Notes: generated by a model from the sequence alone, not told the origin. Counted from the stretch's first letter, positions 27,699 to 36,845 are shown. The stretch: DNA of 55,905 nt from Lyngbya sp. PCC 8106 (GCF_000169095.1 NZ_AAVU01000046.1:1-55905); one strand, 5' to 3'. Made by a program: numbers and translations.

Positions 27699-28871
27699 TT
27701 AACATCGTTGATAACGCATTCCCGGTAACTGAGAAACTAACCCTAAAAGCTCTAATTGTAATAACGAACTAGAGACAATACCAGTATCTAATCCTGCTTG
27801 CTGAACAATCACATCAAAAGCTGTTGGTTCAGAATAAATCACCTTAAAAACTGTTGCTAGGTTGGGTTCTAAGGTTGGTTCTAAAGTTGGTTCTAAAGTT
27901 GGTTCTAAAGTCCCAACAGAAGAAGACGAAGTTTTGGGTTGTGATTCAAGTAATGATAATTGTTGCGGTGTATCCAGTTGAGGAATTGCACCCAGTTGTT
28001 CTAATAATTCTTCTAAATTAACAGGAATCAAACCCGCACCACCATTAATTAACTTTAAACAACCCTGTGACTTTTCATCATCCAAACGCCCCGGTAAAAC
28101 ATACACATCCCGACAAAAATCATTCGCCACATTTGCTGTAATTAACGCCCCAGATTTCTCTCCGGCTTCCATCACAAATACCGCCCGACTTAACCCCGCA
28201 ATAATCCGATTTCGACTGGGAAAATGTCGAGGATTGGGCTTTGTTCCGGCTGGATGTTCACTCATCACTAAACCTTGTTTAATGACTCGTTCAGACAATT
28301 GACGGTTATCTTTTGGATAAATAATATCAACTCCCGTCCCAAAAATCGCTAGGGTTCGTCCACCCGCATCCAAACAACTTGAATGAGCTTCGGTATCAAT
28401 TCCGGCTGCCATTCCTGATATAATTGTCAAGCCACTTTTCGCTAAAATTGTGCTAATTTTGCGAGTCCAACGTCGCCCATATTCAGAAGGTTCACGGGTA
28501 CCAACAATCCCAACAGTGGGTTTAATTCCTTGATTTTCCTGAATGTCTATTGTTCCTCGATAATATAAAACAGGCGGAGGTGTTGGAATTTCCAAGAGTA
28601 AACGGGGATAATTGACATCAGCCGGAGTCCAAAAATAAGGGTTTTTTTCAGAGTGTTTTTTAATAAATTCAACACAGTTAAACTTAGCTCGTTGTTGTGC
28701 TACTTTTTCAACTGTCTGTGGCCCAAAACCTTCAACTTGTCGTAATTCTTGGGTTGAAGCTTCCCAAGCCGTAGCGAGATTACCACAATGTTGGCGGAGG
28801 CGTTGCAAAGCAATTGGCCCAACTCCTGAAATTTGTGACCAACAGACCCAATAATCTCGTTCTTCTAACAC
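27699..28871 (-). CDS. dprA: DNA-processing protein DprA
   Basis: A 390-residue protein that loads RecA on incoming single-stranded DNA in natural transformation. The N-terminal HhH/SAM-like region (about residues 1-70, LRQHCGNLATAW and VEGFGPQTVEKVA) is followed by the Rossmann-like DprA core. That core includes VGIVGTREPSEYG, GMAAGIDTEAHS, FGTGVDIIYPKDN, FPSRNRIIAGLS and EKSGALITA. A C-terminal winged-helix DprA_WH domain closes it. Between core and WH lies an unusual perfect run of LEPT units (about residues 329-345) from a 12-bp DNA tandem repeat. It is divergent from the patatin gene. It indicates at least potential competence. Confidence 0.95.
   Translation of the reverse strand: MLEERDYWVCWSQISGVGPIALQRLRQHCGNLATAWEASTQELRQVEGFGPQTVEKVAQQRAKFNCVEFIKKHSEKNPYFWTPADVNYPRLLLEIPTPPPVLYYRGTIDIQENQGIKPTVGIVGTREPSEYGRRWTRKISTILAKSGLTIISGMAAGIDTEAHSSCLDAGGRTLAIFGTGVDIIYPKDNRQLSERVIKQGLVMSEHPAGTKPNPRHFPSRNRIIAGLSRAVFVMEAGEKSGALITANVANDFCRDVYVLPGRLDDEKSQGCLKLINGGAGLIPVNLEELLEQLGAIPQLDTPQQLSLLESQPKTSSSSVGTLEPTLEPTLEPTLEPNLATVFKVIYSEPTAFDVIVQQAGLDTGIVSSSLLQLELLGLVSQLPGMRYQRC
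27858..27913. repeat. 12-bp tandem repeat inside dprA
   Basis: GGTTCTAAAGTT-like units occur four to five times in a row (first copies with GG in place of AG) and encode the LEPT repeats in the DprA linker. The unit length keeps the frame, so copy number can vary without breaking the gene. Confidence 0.85.
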
Positions 28872-28988
28872 ATTTTCACCTCCAAAGCCAACTTAAAATC
28901 GGTTCTCATTTGAGTGTAACTCAAAGAAGGGACTATTCAACGCCTCCTCTCGGAAGTTAGGTTAGGGTTGTAGTACAGCAGGATTGAA

Positions 28989-30101
28989 ATGATGTCTCAA
29001 CGTTATTCTATTCTTTCTCTTGATGGGGGTGGAATTCGCGGTTTAGTAACTGCTTTAATTCTACAAGATTTAGAAAACAAAATTCAACAACGGAGTCCAG
29101 ATAAACAGCTTAAAGATTGTTTTGATTTGATTGCTGGAACCTCTACAGGAAGTCTAATTGCTTGTGGTTTGTCCTATGGCGTTTCTATCTCTAAAATTGT
29201 TGAATTTTATTCTTTAGATTCTGGATTTCCACAACAAATATTTCCGCCAACAATTCTATCTTATTTAACAGGATTTGTGAACCGCTTACATCTCGGTATT
29301 AGTCAACCTATGTATGATGGCAAAGGATTAGAAGCCGTTCTTCAGAATATATTTAAAACCACAACATTTGATCAATTAAAGATTCAAACCCTAGTCACAA
29401 GCTATGATGTCTATAATGGTCAAGCCGTTGTCTTTAATAGTAAGCAATCTGAATGTGAAACTCTCCCAATTTGGGAAGTTTGTCGGGCTTCTGCCGCAGC
29501 ACCCATCGCTTTTCCCGCTCATACTATTGAAGATAAAACTTATCTAAGCTACTGGCAAGCCAAGGGTTACAAATTAACAAATAATCCAGAAAACAATCAT
29601 CTCTGCATTCCCTTACTGGATGGAGGAGTTGCCGCCAACAATCCAACATTATGTGCAGTTGCAGAAGCAATTAAAGCTAAAAATCATCCCTCAAATTTAG
29701 TCGTTGCTTCCTTTGGTTGTGGTACTCAAAAAACAAAATCGATTAGCGTCAAAAAATCACGAGGATGGGGAGCTTTTGAGTGGATTAATCCTTTAAATGA
29801 TATGCCTATTTTAGAAACAATTCAAGATGGTTCTTCTGATGTTATTGATCATATCTCTCGGCATCTGGTCAACTCCAATCACTATCACCGCTTTCAGCCC
29901 TGCTTTGAGCAAAAACATTCGACTTTTAAGGCAAATCAAAAAAACATAGATGCACTCAAAGAAGATACATTAAAATATATTCAATCCCCAGCAGTTCAGA
30001 AGAAGTTATACCATCTGGCGATTCAACTGACTGCAACTTCAGTATCCCCTAAGATTCAGTCTAAAAAGCAATCACTAGCTGTATCTTCTCACTTGAACTA
30101 A
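28989..30101 (+). CDS. Patatin-like phospholipase
   Basis: A 370-residue lipid acyl hydrolase with a Ser-Asp dyad. The oxyanion hole motif GGGIRG is at residues 13-18, nucleophile Ser52 is in GTSTGS (50-55), and the catalytic Asp is in LLDGGVAANNP near residue 210. No signal peptide is seen, so it is cytoplasmic or membrane-peripheral. Relatives are found both in lipid metabolism and as effectors of CBASS-type defence (CapV), but no nucleotide cyclase neighbours it here, so a metabolic role is the default. ATG-ATG start; divergent from dprA. Confidence 0.9.
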   Translation: MMSQRYSILSLDGGGIRGLVTALILQDLENKIQQRSPDKQLKDCFDLIAGTSTGSLIACGLSYGVSISKIVEFYSLDSGFPQQIFPPTILSYLTGFVNRLHLGISQPMYDGKGLEAVLQNIFKTTTFDQLKIQTLVTSYDVYNGQAVVFNSKQSECETLPIWEVCRASAAAPIAFPAHTIEDKTYLSYWQAKGYKLTNNPENNHLCIPLLDGGVAANNPTLCAVAEAIKAKNHPSNLVVASFGCGTQKTKSISVKKSRGWGAFEWINPLNDMPILETIQDGSSDVIDHISRHLVNSNHYHRFQPCFEQKHSTFKANQKNIDALKEDTLKYIQSPAVQKKLYHLAIQLTATSVSPKIQSKKQSLAVSSHLN

Positions 30102-30144
30102 TCTTGCTTCACGACCTTTGGTATTCTGAGTTAAACCCCAAGTT

Positions 30145-30180
30145 GTAGGTTGAGTTCAATGCCAGTACAGCCCAACCTAC
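30145..30180. repeat. Hairpin repeat GTAGGTTG...CAACCTAC
   Basis: A perfect 8-bp inverted repeat (30145-30152 and 30173-30180) with a 20-base loop lies in the convergent gap between the patatin and dehydrogenase genes. The arm GTAGGTTG(GGTT) is typical of short palindromic repeats in cyanobacteria. It may act as a terminator for both genes. Confidence 0.55.
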
Positions 30181-30185
30181 CCATT

Positions 30186-31046
30186 CTATTTTTGAGGTTT
30201 AATTCCTTCAAACAATGCTGAATAATCATCATCCGCAATTCCCAATGTCAGAGCGGTTTCTAACAATGATTTTACGCCTTCTAACGAACAGGTATTTAAG
30301 CCTAACTCTGCCGCAGCTTTCAGAAATAAATTGGTATCTTTCAGTAAATGCTTGGTTGGAAAATTAGGATTTGTATAATTCCCGTCTTGCATTCGTTGTA
30401 ACTTTTTATCAAACGTCGGAGCATACAAAGCACTTTCACGGAGAATTTGCATAAACTTCTCGACATCTGCGCCCTGATGTTGAACAAAACTCAAACTGAG
30501 TCCAAAAGCGCTTGTCAAAGCAGCAATCAGTTGATTTAATCCTAATTTTGTTGCCGCAGCCGTCCCCACTGAGCCAATTAACACTGGTTCTCCCAAGTTT
30601 TTCAGCAAATCAGACCATTGTTGAAACTGCGCCTCTGTCGCCCCTACCATCACCTGTAGCGTCCCGCTTTTGACTTGGGGAATACTTCCGAGTACAGGTG
30701 CTTCTAAATACTCTCCTCCGGCTTCTGTTACCCTCTGTGCAATCGTTCGGCTTTCTTGGGGAGCAATCGTTCCCATCTGAATAACGGTTTTTCCAGGTAA
30801 CTCCTGTTGCGACTCCGGGGATAACAATACCGTTTCAATCGCAGGCGCATCCGCCAACATCAAGATAATACATTCACTCGCCGCAATCAAAGACTGAGGA
30901 GAATCCGCCACTTGCACACCGTCCGCCTTCAGAGGGTCTAGCTTAGAAGCAGTGCGGTTATAAGCCATTACCTCAAAATTGGCTTCTACTAGGCGCAGAG
31001 CCATGGGTTGTCCCATCAGTCCAGTTCCTATTAAGCCAACTTTCAT
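30186..31046 (-). CDS. NAD(P)-dependent beta-hydroxyacid dehydrogenase (HIBADH/GLYR family)
   Basis: A 286-residue oxidoreductase. The N-terminal Rossmann motif is GLIGTGLMG (residues 4-12), the substrate-binding loop is EAPVLGSIPQVKSGTL near 115-130, and the catalytic Lys167 is in TKLGLNQ. The arrangement fits the 3-hydroxyisobutyrate dehydrogenase / glyoxylate-succinic semialdehyde reductase group. Synechocystis and plant GLYR enzymes reduce glyoxylate and succinic semialdehyde; that function is plausible here but not shown. NRT after the second strand suggests NADP preference. Length is normal. Confidence 0.88.
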   Translation of the reverse strand: MKVGLIGTGLMGQPMALRLVEANFEVMAYNRTASKLDPLKADGVQVADSPQSLIAASECIILMLADAPAIETVLLSPESQQELPGKTVIQMGTIAPQESRTIAQRVTEAGGEYLEAPVLGSIPQVKSGTLQVMVGATEAQFQQWSDLLKNLGEPVLIGSVGTAAATKLGLNQLIAALTSAFGLSLSFVQHQGADVEKFMQILRESALYAPTFDKKLQRMQDGNYTNPNFPTKHLLKDTNLFLKAAAELGLNTCSLEGVKSLLETALTLGIADDDYSALFEGIKPQK

Positions 31047-31108
31047 AAGTATAAAATTCCTTTGATGTCCGACCTTTTTATCTTAGCGGTGATCGGACAT
31101 CTAACGCT

Positions 31109-31606
31109 TTATTCTTGTCGAATTGGCACTTTTTTGAGCAGTTCAGAACGAATACATCCGCCCATCCACGTCCATCCAGCTTTTTCTTCTTTGGGATTAA
31201 AATGAGCAACAACTTGATCACGATTGCTTTCGTAAAATTTATCAATCTCAGCAACCGCCCATTTACCCCAAGGAGATCTAACCCAAATTTGATCACCGGG
31301 GTTAAAAATTTCACCGGCTGGGTTTGTCGCTTGAGAAACTTCTTCTAGATGCTTCGGCTTAGGTCGAGACGGACGATAGGGCTTATCCGACGAGGAAGAA
31401 GAAGGTCGGGGGCGATGGGAGGGTTTTTCGGGGAGTGATAGCTTTGATTCTGTTTTTGATTCGGTCTGGGATTCGGGTTTTGACTCTGTTTTTGATTCTT
31501 TCTGAGAGTCAGTTTGGACATCAGTTTTGGCTTCTGACTGCTTGATGTCGTCGGGTTTCGGTCTGTTCGGTCGAATAACGGCGAGAATTTTGTTGGAGTT
31601 AGTCAT
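31109..31606 (-). CDS. Conserved hypothetical protein with charged linker and C-terminal SH3-like segment
   Basis: A 165-residue protein of unrecognised function. After a short basic N-terminus (MTNSNKILAVIRPNRPKP) comes a low-complexity stretch of about 60 residues rich in Ser, Glu, Lys and Thr (ESKTESKPESQTESK). A Pro/Arg-rich part (RPSRPKPKHLEE) follows. The ordered C-terminal domain (about residues 100-165) contains FNPGDQIWVRSPWGKWAVAEI, which looks like a small beta-barrel, and GWTWMGGCI. The frame is open ten codons further (to 31636); ATG 31606 is chosen because MTNSNK looks like a native start. Possibly DNA- or RNA-associated given its basic linkers, but this is a guess. Confidence 0.6.
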   Translation of the reverse strand: MTNSNKILAVIRPNRPKPDDIKQSEAKTDVQTDSQKESKTESKPESQTESKTESKLSLPEKPSHRPRPSSSSSDKPYRPSRPKPKHLEEVSQATNPAGEIFNPGDQIWVRSPWGKWAVAEIDKFYESNRDQVVAHFNPKEEKAGWTWMGGCIRSELLKKVPIRQE

Positions 31607-31855
31607 TAATTTACTGAGCTTCTTGCGGCCAAACAACTAATGAAATTTTAACTATTTATATTATAAGGCAGTATCCTAAGTCGATGGCAAGACTCAACTT
31701 ATAATATTCGTTGTTAAATCTTATACTTCCAGATAAAAACTGGATTTATAAGACGAGATTGATCAGATTAGATCTTGATTGATTTGATACCCATTTGATG
31801 AAATTTTTCCGGATAATTTTAGTTTATTTTACAGTGATTCTTGCAAGTTTTCCGG

Positions 31856-32635
31856 TTAAACTGACGAATGATTTTCAGGTTTCGTTGCTGTTTCCCAAAT
31901 CGCACTCACATAAGATAAAGCAACAACAGGAGCCGTTACCGCTCGTAAGATCCGCCGTCCTAAGCTGACAGCCTGAAAACCAGAAGCGATCGCCATTTCC
32001 ACCTCAGCACTTGTCCATCCGCCTTCTGGCCCGGTTGCTAGGGTGATTGAGTCGCAGGTAGATTGAGTGCTACTCATACAATCATACAAATGGGGCAGAT
32101 CACCTCGCGCCAAACAAAGATAGGGCTGAGAGGTTGCAGCTAAACTGAAATCGGGGAAATCGGCGATCGCATTGGCAAAAGAAATCGGATCAACAAGAGT
32201 CGGGATAATTTGACGTTCAGATTGTTCTGCCGCTTCTCGGATAATCCGTCGCCAGCGTTCAACTTTCTGCGAACTGGGTTTTAACACCGTACGTTGAGAG
32301 ATCACCGGAACAATTTCTGACACCCCCAACTCCGTAGAATACCGTACCAGATCATCAAATCCCGTTTTCGGCAGACTCACCCACAACTTCACGGCAATGG
32401 GTAACTCATTTTGTACTGAAATCGCTTCTAAAATTTTAGCGTGGGGAGAAGGTGCAGGCAGCATAACCTGTAATTGAGCTAACCACCAATGACCCCGGCC
32501 ATCAATCACAATAAAGCGATCGCCTTGGCGCAAGCGTAACACCCGACCCAAATAGTGCTGTTGTTCAGCCGTGAGATCAATGTGTCGATTAGAAATTTGC
32601 GCCAGTGCGATCGCGAGTCTTTGAAGTTGAACCAT
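31856..32635 (-). CDS. rsmE: 16S rRNA (uracil1498-N3)-methyltransferase
   Basis: A 259-residue SPOUT methyltransferase that modifies U1498 of 16S rRNA using S-adenosylmethionine. The N-terminal PUA-like part (HYLGRVLRLRQGDRF) binds rRNA. The C-terminal knotted domain shows VSLPKTGFDDLVRYSTELGV, the ERW/REAAEQSER motif, GPEGGWTSAEV and SLGRRILRAVTAPV, all hallmark RsmE blocks. Length is typical. It lies about 67 bp downstream of sir on the same strand, so cotranscription is possible. Confidence 0.95.
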   Translation of the reverse strand: MVQLQRLAIALAQISNRHIDLTAEQQHYLGRVLRLRQGDRFIVIDGRGHWWLAQLQVMLPAPSPHAKILEAISVQNELPIAVKLWVSLPKTGFDDLVRYSTELGVSEIVPVISQRTVLKPSSQKVERWRRIIREAAEQSERQIIPTLVDPISFANAIADFPDFSLAATSQPYLCLARGDLPHLYDCMSSTQSTCDSITLATGPEGGWTSAEVEMAIASGFQAVSLGRRILRAVTAPVVALSYVSAIWETATKPENHSSV

Positions 32636-32702
32636 TAAACGGTCAAAAATTTAGGCGATAGTTGTACACCTCTTGGGTTGAGCAACAATTTCAACAGGTT
32701 AG

Positions 32703-34760
32703 TTAAACTTGTTGTTGAGATTTCATGCGAGTGAGATATTCATCAATCGCTTGAGTGGCAATCTCTACGACAGGTTTACCTTGACGCTTCGATTCCTCTT
32801 TCAATTCCAAGTAAGTTTGATGGCGAACACTCACCCGATGTCGAATTTTATTGGGATCACCTCCATCATCCGAAGACGGTTGAGTGGAAATAGCTGCGTC
32901 TTGGTTGTCAATTGCTGTAACAGAGGAGGAGACTTCTGAAAAAGTCTCACGATCTGAAGTAACAGCTAGCTCTTGAGTCTGAATATTCATCGAGGGATTC
33001 AATGAGTAGTTGGTTACAAACTGACGGAGCGAGTCAAAACCCACACGATGGCAAAAATCCCCAAAACGTTCTGCTGGTTTGCGATCCTGTTTGAAGTAAA
33101 CAAAAATCGGCTCTAAGAACGTTTCCAACTCACCAACCGCCAAGCGATCAACGAAAGGTTCAGCCAGTCGTGTTTGATCCCGAGAGCCACCCAACCAAAC
33201 TTGGTAAGCATTAGGCGAACTTCCGACAAACCCTAACTCCGCCATGTAGGGTCTAGCACATCCATTGGGACATCCTGTCATCCGCACGACAAAATGCTCC
33301 TGTTCTAGGCCTACCTTGTCCAACAATACCCGAATCCGTTCCAGGATACTAGGGATAATTCGTTCTGATTCTGTAATGGCCAATCCGCAGGTGGGTAAAG
33401 CAGGACAGGCCATCGCATAACGCACTAACGGATCAATTTGAGTTTCCTTGAGAACCCCATGTTGATCGAGAATTTGTTGAATTTGAGCTTGGTCTTGGGG
33501 CGAAATTTCGTAGAGGATGATATTGTGATTCCCCGTCAGCAAGATCGGCAGTTGAAACTGCGGTACGATTTCTTTTAATGCTGCTTTTAGTCGAAAGTCT
33601 CCCTCGTCTTTAACGCGACCATTTTCGACGGAAATTCCCAGAAAGAGTTTACCATCGCCCTGTTCATGCCACCCTAAGTAGTCTTGATATTTCCAAGGGG
33701 GTAGAGGTTTGTAAGGTTGTAAGGTTTTGCCAAAATATTCTTCGACTTTGACTTTAAATTTTTCGACTCCCCAATCATGGATCAGATATTTCATCCGAGC
33801 ATGACGACGGCTTTGGCGATCGCCGTAATCTCGTTGAGTGGCGACAATTGCCTTGACAAAATCATAGATATCTGCTTTTTCAACAAATCCTAGCTCGTCA
33901 CCAATTCGCGCAAAGGTTTCTTCTTTGTTGTGGGTGCGTCCCAAACCGCCCCCGGCGATCACGTTAAACCCTTCGAGTTCTCCAGCTTCGTTGGTGATCA
34001 CAACTAAACTGACATCTTGGGTATACAGATCCACCGAATTATCTCCGGGAACTGTAACCGCACATTTAAACTTGCGCGGCATATAATGCTCACCATAGAT
34101 CGGTTCTTCCGACTCGCTGACGATGGTACCATTGCCATTGCGTTGACGAGCCGCTTTGACTTCGGGGTTTTCTTCTGCACTAATGACTTTTTCACCATCG
34201 AGCCAAATTTCATAGTAGGCGCCGGTTTGTGGGGTGAGTAAGTCGGCGATATTATTGGCGTAGAGACGAGCGTATTCGTACTCCCGACGATTTCGATAGG
34301 GAGCCGGAGGAGCCATAACGTTGCGGTTGAGATCTCCACACGCTCCTAAAGTTGATCCCATACTCTGGATAATTGAAGACAAAACCGTTTTCAGGTTCTT
34401 TTTCAAAATCCCATGCAGTTGAAAGCCTTGGCGGGTTGTTGTCCGTAAGGTATTATTGCCGTATTCTGAGGCTAGAGCATCTAGAGTCAGGTACAGTTCG
34501 GGCGGCACAAACCCACCAGGATTTCGGGTTCGCAACATCATCTGATAATCTTTTTCCTGACCTTTGGTGCGATTATCCCGATTGTCTTGTTGATAGGAAC
34601 CGTGAAATTTTAAGATTTGAATGGCATCGCCACTAAAGAAGTTTTCGTCGTTAAACAGTTCGCTGGCTAGAGGTTCTCGCAGATAGTTGCTGCGTTCTTT
34701 AATGCCTTCGAGCTTAGAGAGTTTACGATCCTGTGTCGGTGAATTTACAGAGGTAGTCAT
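32703..34760 (-). CDS. sir: Ferredoxin-sulfite reductase with extra C-terminal domain
   Basis: A 685-residue assimilatory sulfite reductase that reduces sulfite to sulfide with electrons from ferredoxin, using siroheme and a [4Fe-4S] cluster. The cluster ligands are intact in ACPALPTCGLA (C-x5-C) and TGCPNGCARPY (C-x3-C). Siroheme/sulfite-binding Arg/Lys stretches such as TTRQGFQLHG and RRHARMKYL are present. The catalytic core ends near residue 595. An Asp/Ser-rich linker (about 600-636) then leads to a 49-residue basic segment with RHRVSVRHQTYLELKEESKR and ATQAIDEYL, which looks like a ribbon-helix-helix DNA-binding fold. Well-known cyanobacterial Sir proteins are about 625-635 residues. 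The frame opens earlier (34841), but MTTSVNSPTQDRK at 34760 fits the family. Confidence 0.95.
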   Translation of the reverse strand: MTTSVNSPTQDRKLSKLEGIKERSNYLREPLASELFNDENFFSGDAIQILKFHGSYQQDNRDNRTKGQEKDYQMMLRTRNPGGFVPPELYLTLDALASEYGNNTLRTTTRQGFQLHGILKKNLKTVLSSIIQSMGSTLGACGDLNRNVMAPPAPYRNRREYEYARLYANNIADLLTPQTGAYYEIWLDGEKVISAEENPEVKAARQRNGNGTIVSESEEPIYGEHYMPRKFKCAVTVPGDNSVDLYTQDVSLVVITNEAGELEGFNVIAGGGLGRTHNKEETFARIGDELGFVEKADIYDFVKAIVATQRDYGDRQSRRHARMKYLIHDWGVEKFKVKVEEYFGKTLQPYKPLPPWKYQDYLGWHEQGDGKLFLGISVENGRVKDEGDFRLKAALKEIVPQFQLPILLTGNHNIILYEISPQDQAQIQQILDQHGVLKETQIDPLVRYAMACPALPTCGLAITESERIIPSILERIRVLLDKVGLEQEHFVVRMTGCPNGCARPYMAELGFVGSSPNAYQVWLGGSRDQTRLAEPFVDRLAVGELETFLEPIFVYFKQDRKPAERFGDFCHRVGFDSLRQFVTNYSLNPSMNIQTQELAVTSDRETFSEVSSSVTAIDNQDAAISTQPSSDDGGDPNKIRHRVSVRHQTYLELKEESKRQGKPVVEIATQAIDEYLTRMKSQQQV

Positions 34761-34992
34761 AGAAATACGTCGTACCAGTTTTAACCACAATTCGTGAGGG
34801 GGGTTGAACCTTCTCTCTGATTGCCGTTGAAGACAGCTCAACCCAGGTGAGTCAGAGAAACTCCGGTAATCCGATCGGGATTGTCAGGAATCAATTTAAT
34901 CCTATCACGTTACACTTGGACATTTTCTCCCATTGTCAGGGGGGCAAGCCTAAGTCACAATCAAATATTAAGAGTTAACAAGTATTACAACA

Positions 34993-35250
34993 ATGCCTGA
35001 TTCGATCATGTACTCCGAAGACCATTATGTGGTTTTAGAGCCAAATCAACCCGAGCAGTTCCTCACAACGACTGAACTTATACAAAAACTTGAATCTATT
35101 TTGTCAGACAGACAGGATGACTTACCGCGAGAACTACAAAAGTTTTCGACTGTCTCCCAACAAGTCCAATATCTGCTGAATACTTGTTGTGACTTTGATC
35201 TTGGCCCCGGAAAATACCTTCAGTGGTATGCGGTTAGATTAGAGAAATAG
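34993..35250 (+). CDS. Chlororespiratory reduction 7-like protein (CRR7)
   Basis: An 85-residue soluble protein of the CRR7 family. The characteristic blocks are MYSEDHYVVLEPNQPEQFLT, DDLPRELQKF and FDLGPGKYLQWYAVRLEK. In plants CRR7 is needed to assemble the chloroplast NDH subcomplex A; a comparable role with cyanobacterial NDH-1 (see ndhB in this window) is inferred. Divergent from sir, with about 230 bp between the start codons. Start choice: ATG 34993 or Met6 at 35008. Confidence 0.75.
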   Translation: MPDSIMYSEDHYVVLEPNQPEQFLTTTELIQKLESILSDRQDDLPRELQKFSTVSQQVQYLLNTCCDFDLGPGKYLQWYAVRLEK

Positions 35251-35288
35251 ACCTGTATTCGGTCTGTTTACAATGGAGTATTCACGAA

Positions 35289-35849
35289 TTAGGCTTGGGG
35301 TATGGTGATCAAAGCCAACTCAATTTCTTCTTCTTCTTGTTCCTGAGATTGAGTGATCTCTGCCCGAATATTGGGGCCAAAAAATTTGGTCAGTTTTTCC
35401 TGTTTTTCTTGCCAAGCTTCTAAGGACACAAACGGGGAGTCAAACTCCAATACTAAAACATAAGCCCCGTCTACCTCTACTTCTCGCAAGCCTTGGAGTT
35501 GAGGATGTTCGTCATCATTTGCCCCTAGTCCTAAGCGTTCAAGAGCGTCAATTAAATGAGCCGTCTGGCCATAGCGATAACGGGTAATATCCTTACGAAC
35601 TTGATTTTGGGTTTCGGTTGCTTGTTGTTCTCGCAAAGCTAAGACTTCCGGCGATGTCGGTTGGGAATAGGGAACAGGTTCCAACTCAGCCGCTTTTAAT
35701 GCGAGTCCTCCCAATAAAATCGGAATGCCATAAAAGAAGCCTGCTAAATTTAGGGTTGCATAGTCTTTAAAATAGGCAACAAATCCGACAGCAGTGAGTA
35801 GTCCTCCGAAGATCAAACCCACTTGAGCTAAAGATGTTTGACGTAACAT
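35289..35849 (-). CDS. DUF2854 membrane protein
   Basis: A 186-residue protein of a family confined to cyanobacteria and chloroplasts. Two close transmembrane helices (about residues 8-50, separated by a short loop with FKDYATLN) are followed by a soluble domain with SPEVLALREQQATETQNQV, then RYRYGQTAHLIDALERLG and FDSPFVSLEAWQEK. The C-terminal tail is acidic (QSQEQEEEEIE). Function is unknown. It is convergent with the CRR7-like gene, with stops only 39 bp apart. Confidence 0.82.
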   Translation of the reverse strand: MLRQTSLAQVGLIFGGLLTAVGFVAYFKDYATLNLAGFFYGIPILLGGLALKAAELEPVPYSQPTSPEVLALREQQATETQNQVRKDITRYRYGQTAHLIDALERLGLGANDDEHPQLQGLREVEVDGAYVLVLEFDSPFVSLEAWQEKQEKLTKFFGPNIRAEITQSQEQEEEEIELALITIPQA

Positions 35850-36028
35850 ATATGTTAAGGTAGTCCGCGTAGATTCACTATTGATGATATACCCATCATG
35901 CCGTTTGATTGAGGAGATCCCAACTTCATCTCAGCGGTGATTTATAGGAAATCTCACACCAGCTCAATGAGTTTAACCCTCGTTAGCTGTTCCTTCTCCC
36001 TCTCTGCCCTCGTTACCCAACCCTCAAC

Positions 36029-36289
36029 ATGACTAGAGATAATGAGCTATCCACTGCCCACGTTGAGCGTAAGCTCCTAGAGGAGATTGACTCTCTTAGA
36101 AAGGAAGATGAACGGTTGTACAATATTCTCGCCATTGATATCTGGGCATTGGCTAAGACAATGGATGAGCTACAACCCGGTTTTTGGGGCGCGTTTATGA
36201 AAAATCGCGAGAAAGCTCTGAAACGATATTTAGCGGAAATGACCAAAAATAAACCGACAGATAGCAAACGCCCCCCTTTTCTGCGTTAG
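36029..36289 (+). CDS. Small conserved hypothetical protein, helical
   Basis: An 86-residue protein with no recognised domain. It is predicted largely helical: ERKLLEEIDSLRKEDERLYN forms a likely coiled coil, followed by DELQPGFWGAFMKNREKALK and a Pro/Lys-rich tail. No signal peptide or membrane segment. I believe it is coding because of its cyanobacterial-looking composition and its position in a run of small plus-strand genes; an overlapping frame on the opposite strand looks less protein-like. Confidence 0.6.
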   Translation: MTRDNELSTAHVERKLLEEIDSLRKEDERLYNILAIDIWALAKTMDELQPGFWGAFMKNREKALKRYLAEMTKNKPTDSKRPPFLR

Positions 36290-36436
36290 TGACTGCGGGT
36301 TGAACGATGTTTAACGCATCCTGAATTGAGATCTAGGGGCATTTTGTCGTCATAGGTGATCTTGGCGATCTCCTTTGCAGTTTGCAGTGCTTGCCGCTAT
36401 ATATTATAGATTATGAGGTCACAAAGGAAATAGAAA

Positions 36437-36619
36437 ATGGACTCTAATACAATTCGAGAGCGAATTACTCTGATTGAGGGTAAGCGAGAGTCTCTAGTCA
36501 AACTACTAGAGAAACCGGATTTAGGAACACTGAGAATTGATGTCAATCAAGCGATTGAAGAAATTGATGAACTGCTCGAAGAATTCAAACGCACCTTTCC
36601 AGATGCCGACCAAAATTAA
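36437..36619 (+). CDS. Small conserved hypothetical protein, helical hairpin
   Basis: A 60-residue acidic protein (MDSNTIRERITLIEGKRESL and AIEEIDELLEEFKRTF) predicted to form two amphipathic helices. GGAAAT-like ribosome-binding sequence precedes the ATG. No domain or known homologue is recalled with confidence; the size and charge suggest a regulator or adaptor, which is speculation. Confidence 0.6.
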   Translation: MDSNTIRERITLIEGKRESLVKLLEKPDLGTLRIDVNQAIEEIDELLEEFKRTFPDADQN

Positions 36620-36845
36620 CTCTAGAATTAACTTTCTGTAAATCTATAATCGTACTTGTCCTGTTGAAATCGAGTTTATCGAGTTCTGGCTGATATTCTC
36701 TGTACTTCAGAAAGTTAGGAAGGCAAGTATTGAATCTTAGATTACTTATTTCTAGAATCCTTTTCCCGTAGAGAAACCTATTCTCACACTCTACGGGAAA
36801 CTTAAATTTATATCTGCTATTTTCCATTTTTAATCTGAGTTGACC

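Noticed and set aside
28989..30101. Patatin gene as a CBASS effector (CapV)
   Set aside because: No CD-NTase, cap accessory gene or defence neighbourhood is present; dprA and a dehydrogenase flank it.
31078..31348. Frames on either strand overlapping the charged-linker protein gene
   Set aside because: They are shadows of the 31109-31606 gene, whose C-terminal domain looks genuinely protein-like.
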